NCBI GenBank assembly: GCA_963788055.1
Contig: CAWBFA010000002.1
Span: forward strand, 186,001-250,000
Length of the DNA stretch: 64,000 bases
DNA from: JACCTU01 sp963788055
GTDB taxonomy: Bacteria > Actinomycetota > Thermoleophilia > Gaiellales > Gaiellaceae
Direction: 5' to 3'
Positions 8,351-16,566 of this stretch are shown here, piece after piece. Under the pieces are notes generated by a model. That model was not told the DNA's origin. It searched no databases and saw only the letters and a program-made list of their open reading frames with translations. A program made the position numbers and the translations under genes. Numbering within the stretch: position 1 is the stretch's first letter; each line of letters starts with the position of its first letter.

Positions 8351-8965
8351 ATGCCGGATTCGCATTCCCTCGCGCTGTTCGCCGGAGCGGCGCTCGCGAT
8401 CCTGCTGGTCCCGGGGCCGGCAGTGCTCTACGTCGTGTCCCAGAGCGCGGAGCACGGCCGACGCGCCGGGCTGGTCTCGGTCGCGGGCGTCCACCTGGGC
8501 ACGCTCGTGCACGTCACGGCTGCGGCGGTCGGACTCTCGGCGATCATCGTCTCGTCGGCGCTCGCGTTCAGCGTCGTCAAGTACGCAGGCGCCGCCTACC
8601 TCATCTATGTCGGCATCCGCCGGCTCCTGACCCGTGAGCCCTCGGAGCTCCTCGCCCCGCGCGACGCGCCGCTCACCGGGCTCTTCACCCAGGGCGTCGT
8701 CGTGAACGTTCTCAACCCGAAGACGGCGCTCTTCTTCCTCGCGTTCCTCCCGCAGTTCGTCGACCCGAGCCGAACCGTCTGGACCCAGGTGCTCGTCCTC
8801 GGCCTCACGTTCGTCGCGCTCGGGTTCCTGAGCGACGGTCTCTACGCGGTCACCGCCGGAACGCTCGCCCGCTGGCTCAGGCAGCGCCGTCGGTTCCTGC
8901 GTTACGCGTCAGGCGGGGTCTTCGTCGGGCTCGGCGTGTCCGCCGCGCTCGCGAAGCGCACGTAG
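8351..8965 (+). CDS. LysE/RhtB family amino acid exporter
   Basis: A membrane protein of about 204 residues with six predicted helices. The hallmark VPGPAVLYVVSQS near residue 20 matches the conserved PGP of the RhtB/LysE family, with AGVHLGTLVH, KYAGAAYLIYVGIRRL and NPKTALFFLAFLPQFV following. Members export amino acids or derivatives such as homoserine lactones, but substrate cannot be predicted. ATG 8351 gives the usual N-terminus; ATG 8342 is also in frame. It is divergent from miaB, and its last 57 bases overlap the end of rny on the other strand. Confidence 0.88.
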   Translation: MPDSHSLALFAGAALAILLVPGPAVLYVVSQSAEHGRRAGLVSVAGVHLGTLVHVTAAAVGLSAIIVSSALAFSVVKYAGAAYLIYVGIRRLLTREPSELLAPRDAPLTGLFTQGVVVNVLNPKTALFFLAFLPQFVDPSRTVWTQVLVLGLTFVALGFLSDGLYAVTAGTLARWLRQRRRFLRYASGGVFVGLGVSAALAKRT

Positions 8966-10543
8966 GTGCACGGAGAGCGCAACGGCTAGCGCCTTCAGGG
9001 TCTTCGCGTCGGGGACGTCGATGGCGCGAGACTCCCGGATGACGTCGACCTTGACCTGCCCCGGGTACTCGAGGTTGTCTTCGATCTCACGGGCGATCTC
9101 GTGGGAGAGCAGCGCAGCCTCGTCGTCGTCGACCTCGGTCGGCTTGACGATCACGCGGATCTCGCGTCCGGCCTGGAGGGCGTAGACGCGCTCGACACCG
9201 CTGTGGGCCTCGGCGAGCTTCTCCAACGCGGACAGCCGCTTGATGTAGTGCTCGAGGCTCTCACCCCTCGCACCTGGGCGCGAGGCCGAGATCGCATCGG
9301 CCGCGATCAGGAGAACGGCCTCGACGGTCTGCGGCTGCACCTCGTAGTGGTGGGCCTCGATCGCGTGCACGACGCCCTGCGTCTCGTTGTACCGGCGCGC
9401 GAGGGACGCGGAGATGAGCGCGTGCGAGCCCTCGATCTCGTGTGTCATCGCCTTGCCGACGTCGTGGAGGAGCGCCGCGCGCTTCACGGTCTTCACCCCT
9501 GCTTCGAGCTCCATCGCCATCACTCCGGCGAGGTGAACGACCTCGAGCGTGTGCTTGAGGACGTTCTGCCCGTAGCTCGTGCGATAGCGAAGTCGTCCGA
9601 GGATCTTCACGAGCTCGGGATGGACGTCGCCGCAGTTGGCCTCGAAGACCGCTTGCTCGCCGGCCTGCTGGACCAGGTCGTCCAGCTCCGACTTCGACTG
9701 GTAGTAGGTCTCCTCGATCCGCGCCGGGTGGATCCGCCCGTCCTCGATCAGCTTCTGCAGCGTCAGCTTTGCGATCTCGCGCCGGATCCCGTCGAACGAC
9801 GAGAGCACGACGGCCTGCGGGGTGTCGTCGATGATGAAGTCGACGCCCGTCAAGTGCTCGAGGGCGCGGATGTTCCGGCCTTCTCGGCCGATGATCCGCC
9901 CCTTCATGTCGTCGCTCGGCAGCTCGACCATCGAGACGGTCGTCTCGGCCGCGTGGCTCGCGGCGACCCGCTGCAGTGCATCTGCGACGAGGTTTCGCGC
10001 ACGGCGCTTTGCCTCCGCGCGCGCCTCCTCGTCGAGCTGGCGCACGCGACGCGCGAGCTCGTGCCGGACGAGCTCCTCCGACCGGTCGAGCAGATGCGCG
10101 CGTGCCTCCGGCTGCGTCATGCCCGCGAGCTTCTCGAGCACCTGCTGCTCCTGCTCCTTCGCGCGCTTCAGCTCCTCGTGCAGGTCCTTCGAGGCGAGCT
10201 CGCGGTCGTTCACGCCCTGCTCGCGCCGGGACAGCTCCGTCAGCTTCCGGTCGAGGTCTTGCTCGACTGTCGCGATCCGCTCTTCCGTGCGCGCGATCTC
10301 CGTGCGGCGCGTCCGCACCTCGTCCTCGACCTCGGCGCGCAGCGCCAGCTCGCGCTCGCGTGACTCGATCTGGGCCTCACGCCGGATCGCTTCCGCCTCG
10401 CGTTCGGCTTCGGTGATCAGGAGCGTCCGGCGCCGACGGAGCTCACCGAGCCGGCTCTTCTCGAGCGTCGCGATCGTGACGACGGCCGCAAGGACGCCTA
10501 CCACGATCCCGATTGCGATTCCCGCGACGACGAGCACGTTCAC
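8909..10543 (-). CDS. rny: Ribonuclease Y
   Basis: Membrane-anchored endoribonuclease that initiates mRNA decay. It has one N-terminal transmembrane helix (residues 1-25), a long charged coiled coil (about 30-190), a KH domain with GRIIGREGRNI near 215, and an HD domain with LLHDVGKA near 357 and the later AIEAHH metal ligands. The protein has 544 residues from GTG 10543, preceded by GAGG. The family normally ends soon after the YPGQVKVDVIRE segment, but here 36 more residues follow, reading across the tail of the convergent exporter gene. This may be a true extension or a missed stop. It is transcribed after recX with a 254-base gap. Confidence 0.94.
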   Translation of the reverse strand: MNVLVVAGIAIGIVVGVLAAVVTIATLEKSRLGELRRRRTLLITEAEREAEAIRREAQIESRERELALRAEVEDEVRTRRTEIARTEERIATVEQDLDRKLTELSRREQGVNDRELASKDLHEELKRAKEQEQQVLEKLAGMTQPEARAHLLDRSEELVRHELARRVRQLDEEARAEAKRRARNLVADALQRVAASHAAETTVSMVELPSDDMKGRIIGREGRNIRALEHLTGVDFIIDDTPQAVVLSSFDGIRREIAKLTLQKLIEDGRIHPARIEETYYQSKSELDDLVQQAGEQAVFEANCGDVHPELVKILGRLRYRTSYGQNVLKHTLEVVHLAGVMAMELEAGVKTVKRAALLHDVGKAMTHEIEGSHALISASLARRYNETQGVVHAIEAHHYEVQPQTVEAVLLIAADAISASRPGARGESLEHYIKRLSALEKLAEAHSGVERVYALQAGREIRVIVKPTEVDDDEAALLSHEIAREIEDNLEYPGQVKVDVIRESRAIDVPDAKTLKALAVALSVHLRALRERGGHAEPDEDPA

Positions 10544-10797
10544 CTCGAAGGCCGAGTTCGGTTGTCAGCCCACCCGGCAGATCAGCCGCAGGGGCTCCGA
10601 AGTCGGCGAGGACAGGAGCACGCCGCCTCGCCGCGACGCTCAACGCGTCGCCGTCTCTGGGATGTTCAGCTCGTTCGCTCGGGGTGGTTCAGAAGCCTCT
10701 GATCGCTCGAACGTCGGAGAATGCTCGGTTTCGGAAAATCGGAAAAAGCCCGTATGCAGGAAAAATGTCGGATGAAGCTCTTGGAGTCTACCGCGCC
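10544..10797 (-). promoter_or_regulatory. Leader/intergenic region of rny with two stem-loops
   Basis: A 254-base non-coding gap between recX and rny. The half nearest recX is unusually A+T-rich for this genome (runs of A around 10735-10765) and is the likely promoter area for rny. Closer to the rny start are two perfect inverted repeats: 8 bp (10604-10611 with 10626-10633) and 7 bp with a 5-base loop (10633-10639 with 10645-10651). Neither is followed by a T-run in the rny direction, so they look like 5' leader structures rather than terminators. No known riboswitch consensus was recognised. Confidence 0.35.
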
Positions 10798-11385
10798 TTA
10801 GGGCGCGTCCGCAACGGCGCGGCCGAGCGCCTCCTCGACCGCGTCCTCGCCGAAACCCCTTCGGGCGAGCTCACGGGCCGTCCGGAGGCCGACCCCGCGG
10901 GCGGCGACGACGAGCCGAGCCCGCTGGCGCTCGGGCGGCAGGGCGGCGACCGCCTTGGCGGCGGTCTCACCGGCGACCCCGTCGCGCTCGAGGCGCCAGC
11001 GAATCGCCTCGTCTCCTTGACCTCGCTCGGAGAGGGACTCCGCGCGTCGCATCGCGTAGCGCTCGTCGTCCACCAGGCCGACGCGCTCGAGCCGATTGAG
11101 GGTCTCCTCGCGGAGCCCAGGCGCGAACCCGCGGCTCCGCAGCCGCCGGTCGAGCTCGGCACTCGTTTGCTCGCGGCGCGAGACCGCCCGGAGCGCGGTG
11201 TCGGCCGCACGAGCGCGTCGCAGCTCGCGGGCGAGCTCGCGCAGGCGAGAGCGATCGAGCTCCTCCCCCACGCCGAGCCGGACGCGGGCGACGACGTCGG
11301 CCGGGATCGTGCGCCAGCGCGCGCCGTCGAGCTCGACGGCGATCCGGCCGCCTCTGAGCTCGCGGAGCCCGCTGACGGCAGGCAT
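10798..11385 (-). CDS. recX: Regulatory protein RecX
   Basis: RecX binds RecA filaments and tunes their activity. The 195-residue product has the RecX three-helix repeats: DTALRAVSRREQTSAELDRR is the signature of the first, followed by LERVGLVDDERYAMRRAES and GDEAIRWRLERDGV, and a third degenerate repeat ending ARRGFGEDAVEEAL. The first 60 residues are a variable N-terminal extension. ATG 11385 shares one base with the recA TAA stop (TAATG), which forces coupling of the two proteins. This recA-recX order is conserved across Actinobacteria. Confidence 0.93.
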   Translation of the reverse strand: MPAVSGLRELRGGRIAVELDGARWRTIPADVVARVRLGVGEELDRSRLRELARELRRARAADTALRAVSRREQTSAELDRRLRSRGFAPGLREETLNRLERVGLVDDERYAMRRAESLSERGQGDEAIRWRLERDGVAGETAAKAVAALPPERQRARLVVAARGVGLRTARELARRGFGEDAVEEALGRAVADAP

Positions 11386-12461
11386 TACGCCGGCTCTTCG
11401 ACCTTCTCCGGCTCGGCAACCGCTTCGGCCGGGGCGGCGTCGCCCTCGGTCGTCGGCAGGAGCCGCGCGGAGACGACCTGGTCGGGACCGGCCGCCCTCT
11501 GGAGCGTCGCGAGGATGTTCTGCGTCACGTCGGGGTGCTCGCGGAGGAAGGCAGCCGCGTTGTGGCGGCCCTGGCCGAGCCGCTCGTCGTCGAAGCTGAA
11601 GTACGAGCCCGACTTCTGGATCACCTTCTGGTCGACCCCGGCCTCGACGACCGTCCCCTCCCAGGAGATCCCCGAGCCGTAGATGATGTCGAACTCGGCC
11701 TGCTTGAACGGCGGCGCGACCTTGTTCTTCACGACCTTCACGCGCACGCGGTTGCCGATCGCCTCGACACCCTCCTTCAGCGTCTCGATGCGGCGGATGT
11801 CGAGCCGGATCGACGCGTAGAACTTGAGCGCGCGGCCTCCCGGCGTGACCTCCGGGCTGCCGAACATGACCCCGATCTTCTCGCGCAGCTGGTTCGTGAA
11901 GATGCAGATCGTGTCGGTGCGGTTGAGCGTCCCGGCGAGCTTGCGGAGCGCCTGGCTCATCAGCCGCGCCTGGATGCCGGGGAGCGAGTCGCCCATCTCC
12001 CCCTCGATCTCGGCCTTCGGCGTCAGCGCCGCGACCGAGTCGACCGCGACGACGTCGAGCGCGCCGGAGCGGATGAGCAGCTCGCAGATCTCGAGCGCCT
12101 GCTCGCCCGTGTCGGGCTGCGAGACGAGGAGGTCGTCGATGTTCACGCCGATCCGCTTCGCGTACGCCGGGTCCATCGCGTGCTCTGCGTCGATGAACGC
12201 GCAGATCCCGCCGCGGCGCTGCGCCTCTGCGATCACGTGGTAGACGAGCGTCGTCTTCCCCGACGACTCCGGGCCGAAGATCTCGACGACGCGCCCGCGC
12301 GGGAGCCCGCCGATCCCGAGCGCGAGGTCGAGCGACAGCGAGCCCGTCGAGACGGAGCCGACGTTCACGGCTGCCGCGTCGCTCATCTTCATGACCGAGC
12401 CCTTGCCGAACTGCCGCTCGATCTGCCCGAGGGCGGTATCCAGTGCCTGCTCGCGATCCAC
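11385..12461 (-). CDS. recA: Recombinase RecA
   Basis: The strand-exchange ATPase of homologous recombination and the SOS response. It has 358 residues with Walker A GPESSGKT near residue 64, CAFIDAEHAMDP, VVAVDSVAALTPKAEIEGEMGD (Walker B and loop 1), GALKFYAS-type core reading RALKFYAS, and a Pro/Glu-rich acidic C-tail. No intein. The GTG at 12461 is preceded at about 6 bases by a perfect AGGAGG, which lies over the end of thpR. No SOS box could be recognised with confidence, and because thpR and cinA lie just upstream the gene is probably co-transcribed with them. Confidence 0.98.
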   Translation of the reverse strand: MDREQALDTALGQIERQFGKGSVMKMSDAAAVNVGSVSTGSLSLDLALGIGGLPRGRVVEIFGPESSGKTTLVYHVIAEAQRRGGICAFIDAEHAMDPAYAKRIGVNIDDLLVSQPDTGEQALEICELLIRSGALDVVAVDSVAALTPKAEIEGEMGDSLPGIQARLMSQALRKLAGTLNRTDTICIFTNQLREKIGVMFGSPEVTPGGRALKFYASIRLDIRRIETLKEGVEAIGNRVRVKVVKNKVAPPFKQAEFDIIYGSGISWEGTVVEAGVDQKVIQKSGSYFSFDDERLGQGRHNAAAFLREHPDVTQNILATLQRAAGPDQVVSARLLPTTEGDAAPAEAVAEPEKVEEPA

Positions 12462-12464
12462 TCT

Positions 12465-13028
12465 TCAGCCTCCTAGCGCAAACGATTCGAGAACCTCGTA
12501 CTGCGCCCCGGATGGGTGCAGCCGAGACAGGTAAACAGCCGCGTCGGACGGACCAAAGCGCCCGAGCTCGGGGAGCTCCGGGTCGAGCCGCGGGCGCTCT
12601 CGGAAGCGGGTCACCGTCACGTGGGGCAGCCAGGGCCTCCGCTCCCGCTCGTAGACGCCGAGGGCCTCCAACCGCCCGAACAGGTCGTCGGCGAGGGCGG
12701 CGGCGCGCCCCTCCAGGTCGTCGCAGACGAGCATCCCGACGCTCCGGGTCTCGCGGTAGCCGCGCACCTCGAGCTCGGGGCGCTCGGCGCGGCCGGCGGC
12801 CTCGCACAGCGCACCGGCCACCGACTCGAGTTCTCGCCCGGGCCTGGAGCCGAGGAACGCCAGCGTGACGTGGAGGTTCGCCGGTGGCACGGCTCGACCG
12901 CCGAGCTCGCGTAGCTGCCAGGCGACGAGGGACTCGACCACGTCGTCGGGCAGGCGCAGCGCGCAGAAGAGGCGAAGCCGTGCATCGGGATCGACGGTAG
13001 CGGGCGAGGTGTGGCGTGCGTGTGTCAG
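12465..13028 (-). CDS. thpR: RNA 2',3'-cyclic phosphodiesterase (2'-5' RNA ligase family)
   Basis: A 2H phosphoesterase superfamily protein. Two HxT motifs, HVTLAF near residue 63 and HVTVTR near 137, mark the active site, and RLFCALRLP is the family N-terminus. No ATG, GTG or TTG precedes that N-terminus in frame within a sensible distance. The best start is the CTG at 13028, which overlaps the cinA stop as CTGA and gives 187 residues with a leader of about 20. The gene sits between cinA and recA, its usual actinobacterial place. Role in the cell is not well understood for the family. Confidence 0.85.
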   Translation of the reverse strand: MTHARHTSPATVDPDARLRLFCALRLPDDVVESLVAWQLRELGGRAVPPANLHVTLAFLGSRPGRELESVAGALCEAAGRAERPELEVRGYRETRSVGMLVCDDLEGRAAALADDLFGRLEALGVYERERRPWLPHVTVTRFRERPRLDPELPELGRFGPSDAAVYLSRLHPSGAQYEVLESFALGG

Positions 13029-14281
13029 GTCTGTGTCAACAAGCGCCGCACCAGGTGGAGCGCCGCGGCGGCCGCGCGCGAGCGCACCGCCTCCCGGTCC
13101 GACGGGTAGCTGAAGTCGACCACTCGGGCGGCGCCGGGCGTCTCGGTGGCGACGTAGCAGAGCCCGACCGGCTTCTCGGGCGTGCCGCCCCCCGGGCCAG
13201 CAATGCCGGTGACCCCGACCGCGACGTCCGCCCCCAACCGCTCCCGGGCGCCCGACGCCATGGCCGCCGCGACCTCGGCAGAGACCGCGCCGTGCTCGCG
13301 GATGAGCTCCTTGGGGACGCCCAGCTGCGCAGTCTTCACCTCGTCCGCGTACGCGACGATCGCGCCGAGGAAGACGTCGCTCGAGCCGGGCACGCGGGTG
13401 AGCCGCTCCGCGACGAGCCCGCCCGTGCACGACTCGGCGGTCGCGAGCGAGAGACCACGTGCGCGGCACAACGCGAGCACGTGCTCCTCGATCGGCCGCT
13501 CGTCGCGGGCGAACAGCCAGCGCCGGAGCGGCTCGGCCAGCGCCGACTCGAGCGCGTCGGCCTGGGCCTCCGAGCCGGGCTCGACGACGAGGTCGACGTG
13601 GATCTCGAAGTCCCGCGCGCAGATCGTCGCCTCGACCCCGTCAGGCTCGCCCCCCGCTTCCTCGAGGGCGCGCGCGACCGCGGACTCGCTCACGCCGAAG
13701 AGCCGGAGCACGCGCCGTCCGGGCGGCCGTGCGCGGGTGAGCAGCCGCTGCATCGGCTCCGACTCGACGGCCGAAGCCCACAGCCGCTGCAACTCGCCGG
13801 GCGGCCCCGGAAGCACGACCGCGACCATGCCGTCGTGCTCGAGGACGAGCCCGGGCGCGGTGCCGGCGAGGCCGACCGACGCTGCGCCGTCCGGAACGGA
13901 CGCCTGCTTGCGCACGCCCGGCTCGAAGTCGGCGTAGGGACGCCGCAGCCGCTCGGCGACGCCGCGCGACACCGCCTCGATCTGCGCGTGGAGCGCGTCG
14001 TCCACGCGGAGCTCCCGCCCCGTCACGCGCGCGAGGAGCTCGACCGTTCGATCGTCGTGCGTGGGCCCGAGGCCGCCCGAGGTCACGAGCAGGTCGCCGG
14101 CAAGCCCCTCCCGGAGCGCAGCCTCGAGCTCGTCCTCTCCGTCGCCGACGATCGTGATCCGCGCCGGCTCGAGCCCGCGCTCCAGGATCTCGCGCGCGAG
14201 GAAGGGGCCGTTCCGGTCGCGGCGCTCTCCGCGGACGAGCTCGCTGCCGGTGACGACGAGAAGCGCCCGGGGGCGCGTCAA
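13025..14281 (-). CDS. cinA: CinA-like competence/damage protein with nicotinamide-nucleotide amidohydrolase domain
   Basis: A 418-residue protein. The N-terminal MoaB/MoeA-like domain carries TGSEL, TSGGLGPTHDD and PGPPGE; the C-terminal amidase domain has TAESCTGG near residue 293 and GIAGPGGG. Characterised CinA proteins hydrolyse NMN to nicotinate mononucleotide and ADP-ribose-type compounds, and some take part in competence; which applies here is not visible. The start is the TTG at 14281, overlapping the stop of the RodZ-like gene (TTGA). Linkage to recA is conserved in many Gram-positive bacteria. Confidence 0.93.
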   Translation of the reverse strand: MTRPRALLVVTGSELVRGERRDRNGPFLAREILERGLEPARITIVGDGEDELEAALREGLAGDLLVTSGGLGPTHDDRTVELLARVTGRELRVDDALHAQIEAVSRGVAERLRRPYADFEPGVRKQASVPDGAASVGLAGTAPGLVLEHDGMVAVVLPGPPGELQRLWASAVESEPMQRLLTRARPPGRRVLRLFGVSESAVARALEEAGGEPDGVEATICARDFEIHVDLVVEPGSEAQADALESALAEPLRRWLFARDERPIEEHVLALCRARGLSLATAESCTGGLVAERLTRVPGSSDVFLGAIVAYADEVKTAQLGVPKELIREHGAVSAEVAAAMASGARERLGADVAVGVTGIAGPGGGTPEKPVGLCYVATETPGAARVVDFSYPSDREAVRSRAAAAALHLVRRLLTQT

Positions 14282-14970
14282 TTCGCGGCGGGCGCGCGCT
14301 CGACGCCCGACGCGTCGACGAAGAGCAACCGTGCCGGTGGACGCGTCGCGCGCCCGTTGACGACCAGGTCGACGGCCGCCGGGCGCTGCACGTAGAGCCA
14401 GAGCTTCTGGCCGATCTTGAACGACTGCTCGCGCCCGTTGGGGATCGTGCCGGACCAGACGAGCTCGCCTGCCTGGGAGTTCCGGCGCACCTCCATGCGC
14501 GTCGCCCCGCGCGTGCCGCGCACGACCAGGAACCCGTCGGCGGGCGTGCGCAGACCGGCGTCCGCGGCCGGCGTCCGCGTGTTCGGGGAGTCGTCGCCGG
14601 ACTTCCACGCGGCGATCACGAGCCCGAAGACGACCGCGATGCCGACGAGCGCGACGAGCACGACGCTCGACTCGAGCCGGCGGTTGCGTGGGTGCGGCGT
14701 GCTCCGGCGAGGCCTGAACGGCTCCTCTTCCTCGTGGGTGACGTAGCGCGAGTTGTACTCGTCGACGTAGAGCTGCCCGTCCAGGCCGAGGAACTCGGCG
14801 TAGGTGTTGAGGAACCCCTTGACGTAGGTCTGCGCGGGCAGCATCTCGAACTGCTCGTCCTCGAGCGCGCGCAGGTACTTCGGGCGGATCTTGGTCGCCC
14901 GCTCGACGTCCGAAAACTCGAGGCTTTGGCGGAGCCGGGCCTCCCGAAGGCTGTTGCCGATCTCGAACAC
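14278..14970 (-). CDS. RodZ-like helix-turn-helix membrane protein
   Basis: A 230-residue protein with a cytoplasmic HTH_25 domain (residues about 5-70: LREARLRQSLEF, ATKIRPKYLRALE, and PAQTYVKGFLNTYAEFLGLD), a basic linker, one transmembrane helix near 101-122 and an extracytoplasmic beta domain resembling DUF4115. That layout is the one of RodZ, which links MreB to the cell envelope, but no mreB lies nearby. GTG 14970 start. It is first in the cinA-thpR-recA-recX string, with an overlap to cinA. Confidence 0.83.
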   Translation of the reverse strand: MFEIGNSLREARLRQSLEFSDVERATKIRPKYLRALEDEQFEMLPAQTYVKGFLNTYAEFLGLDGQLYVDEYNSRYVTHEEEEPFRPRRSTPHPRNRRLESSVVLVALVGIAVVFGLVIAAWKSGDDSPNTRTPAADAGLRTPADGFLVVRGTRGATRMEVRRNSQAGELVWSGTIPNGREQSFKIGQKLWLYVQRPAAVDLVVNGRATRPPARLLFVDASGVERAPAAN

Positions 14971-15004
14971 GCCCGACGATTGTAGAGCCGATTCGCCGGC
15001 GCGC

Positions 15005-15334
15005 CTACGTGCGGCCCCGCCAGGTGAGGATTCCGTACACGAGCAGGGAGATCGTGCCAGTGCCCGCCAAAAGAAGCCCGAGCAGCCCCAGGAACCTTCC
15101 CACGGCAGCGATCCGGGCGCCGGAGCGTCGCGCGAGCGTGAGCTGCGCGCGGCGCCGCCCGGCGCGGGCGGCGGCCAGCGCTGCGAGCCCCAGCAGCGCC
15201 GCGGCCGGCACGGCGACGCCGGCCCAGATCAGCTCGACGCGCGGGCTCTGGTCGGCGTAAAACACGGCGGCTGGAATCGCGGCCGTCGCGAGCACGCCGA
15301 GCAGGAACGACCAGAGAGCAGGCGTGTTCCGCAC
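15005..15334 (-). CDS. Small three-helix membrane protein, unknown function
   Basis: A 109-residue protein with three clear hydrophobic segments (about residues 5-24, 31-55 and 80-104) and an Arg-rich loop between the second and third. It starts at GTG 15334, just 3 bases after the TAG of the upstream ABC permease gene, so it travels with the importer operon. No conserved catalytic residue is visible and the family is not recognised. It could be an accessory of the transporter or simply a downstream passenger. Confidence 0.55.
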   Translation of the reverse strand: MRNTPALWSFLLGVLATAAIPAAVFYADQSPRVELIWAGVAVPAAALLGLAALAAARAGRRRAQLTLARRSGARIAAVGRFLGLLGLLLAGTGTISLLVYGILTWRGRT

Positions 15335-15336
15335 GG

Positions 15337-16566
15337 CTATTGCTTGACGTACGGTCGCCCGATGGCTCCGGGCGGAATCGAGCGACCGATCACGCCGGCG
15401 ACGGCGATCAGCGTCAGCACGTACGGGAGCGCCTGGAACAACACCGCTCCGGAGGTCGAGTACTCGGGCAGCCGCTGCGCGAGCGCGCTCGAGAAGCCGA
15501 AGAGCAGCGCCGCGCCGAACGCGCCGAACGGCCGCCAGTTGCCGAAGATGAGCGCCGCAAGCGCGATGAACCCCCGTCCCGCGGTCATGTTCTCGTTGAA
15601 CGAGCCGAGGAAGCCGATCGAGAGGTACGCCCCACCGAGTGCTGCGAGCATGCCCGAGACCACCACTGCGACATACCGAGTGGTATAGACGGAGATCCCG
15701 ACCGTGTCCGCGGCGCGGGGGTGCTCGCCGACCGCACGCAACCGCAGCCCGATCGGCGACTTGAACATCACGATGTACGAGACGACGAGCAGCACGAAGC
15801 TGAGCCACACCATCAGGTTCAGGTGGCCGAAGACGTCCTCGAGGAAGTTGCCGATTCCGGGGATCGAGCCGAAGAAGCTGAGGTTGACCTCGGGGATGCG
15901 CGGGATCCCTTCACCCGGCGTGCCCTGGTCGCCGTAGACGTCGATGAAGAAGTAGCCGGTCACGCCGAGCGCCAGGAAGTTGATCGCCGTGCCGCTCACG
16001 ATCTGGTCGGCGCGCAGGCTGATCGAGACGAACGCGTGGATCAGGGCCGTCAGTCCCCCGGCGGCGAGCGCGGCGGCGAGCCCGAGCGGCCACGAGTTGA
16101 GCTTGTCCGCGGCGAGGATCGCGAAGAACGCGCCCATCAGCATCATCCCCTCGAGGCCGATGTTCACGACCCCGGAGCGCTCGCTGAACATGCCGCCGAT
16201 CGCCGCGAAGGTGAGCGGCGTCGCGTAGCGGAGCGTCGCTGCGAGGAGCGCAGACCAGACGACGACTCTGTCGAGCTTCGCGTCGCCCGAGAGCGTCGCG
16301 AGGAAGCCGAGCCCGATGCCGAAGATGGAGAGCACGATCGCGCCCCACGCGAGCCGGCCCACGCCGCGGGTGACCGCCCAGAGCCCGGCGAGAGCGCCGA
16401 GGAGGCCGAACAAGACCGGCCAGACCGGCGAGTCTGCTTCGATCGGCGGCAGCGCCACGAAGAACGCGAGCATCCCGAGGAGCACGCCGATCCACGCCAC
16501 CGCGCGCAACCCACGCGGGAGGCGGTCGAGCAGGGTCTCGCGCACGGCGGCGGCCCCGGCGGTCAC
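15337..16566 (-). CDS. ABC transporter permease, BMP-type nucleoside/sugar importer (NupQ-like)
   Basis: A 409-residue inner-membrane permease with about ten hydrophobic helices. ERSGVVNIGLEGMMLMGAF near residue 129 is the signature of the RbsC/NupQ/YufQ group that pairs with BMP lipoproteins, and the EAA-like loop reads RLRAVGEHPRAADTVGI. About 100 N-terminal residues form extra hydrophobic segments not typical of the shortest members. GTG 16566 overlaps the neighbouring permease stop (GTGA). With the next three genes it forms a complete purine-nucleoside or simple-sugar importer. Confidence 0.9.
   Translation of the reverse strand: MTAGAAAVRETLLDRLPRGLRAVAWIGVLLGMLAFFVALPPIEADSPVWPVLFGLLGALAGLWAVTRGVGRLAWGAIVLSIFGIGLGFLATLSGDAKLDRVVVWSALLAATLRYATPLTFAAIGGMFSERSGVVNIGLEGMMLMGAFFAILAADKLNSWPLGLAAALAAGGLTALIHAFVSISLRADQIVSGTAINFLALGVTGYFFIDVYGDQGTPGEGIPRIPEVNLSFFGSIPGIGNFLEDVFGHLNLMVWLSFVLLVVSYIVMFKSPIGLRLRAVGEHPRAADTVGISVYTTRYVAVVVSGMLAALGGAYLSIGFLGSFNENMTAGRGFIALAALIFGNWRPFGAFGAALLFGFSSALAQRLPEYSTSGAVLFQALPYVLTLIAVAGVIGRSIPPGAIGRPYVKQ

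Noticed and set aside
12461..12600. SOS box before recA
   Set aside because: The upstream region is thpR coding sequence and no GAAC-type palindrome of the actinobacterial LexA type was found.
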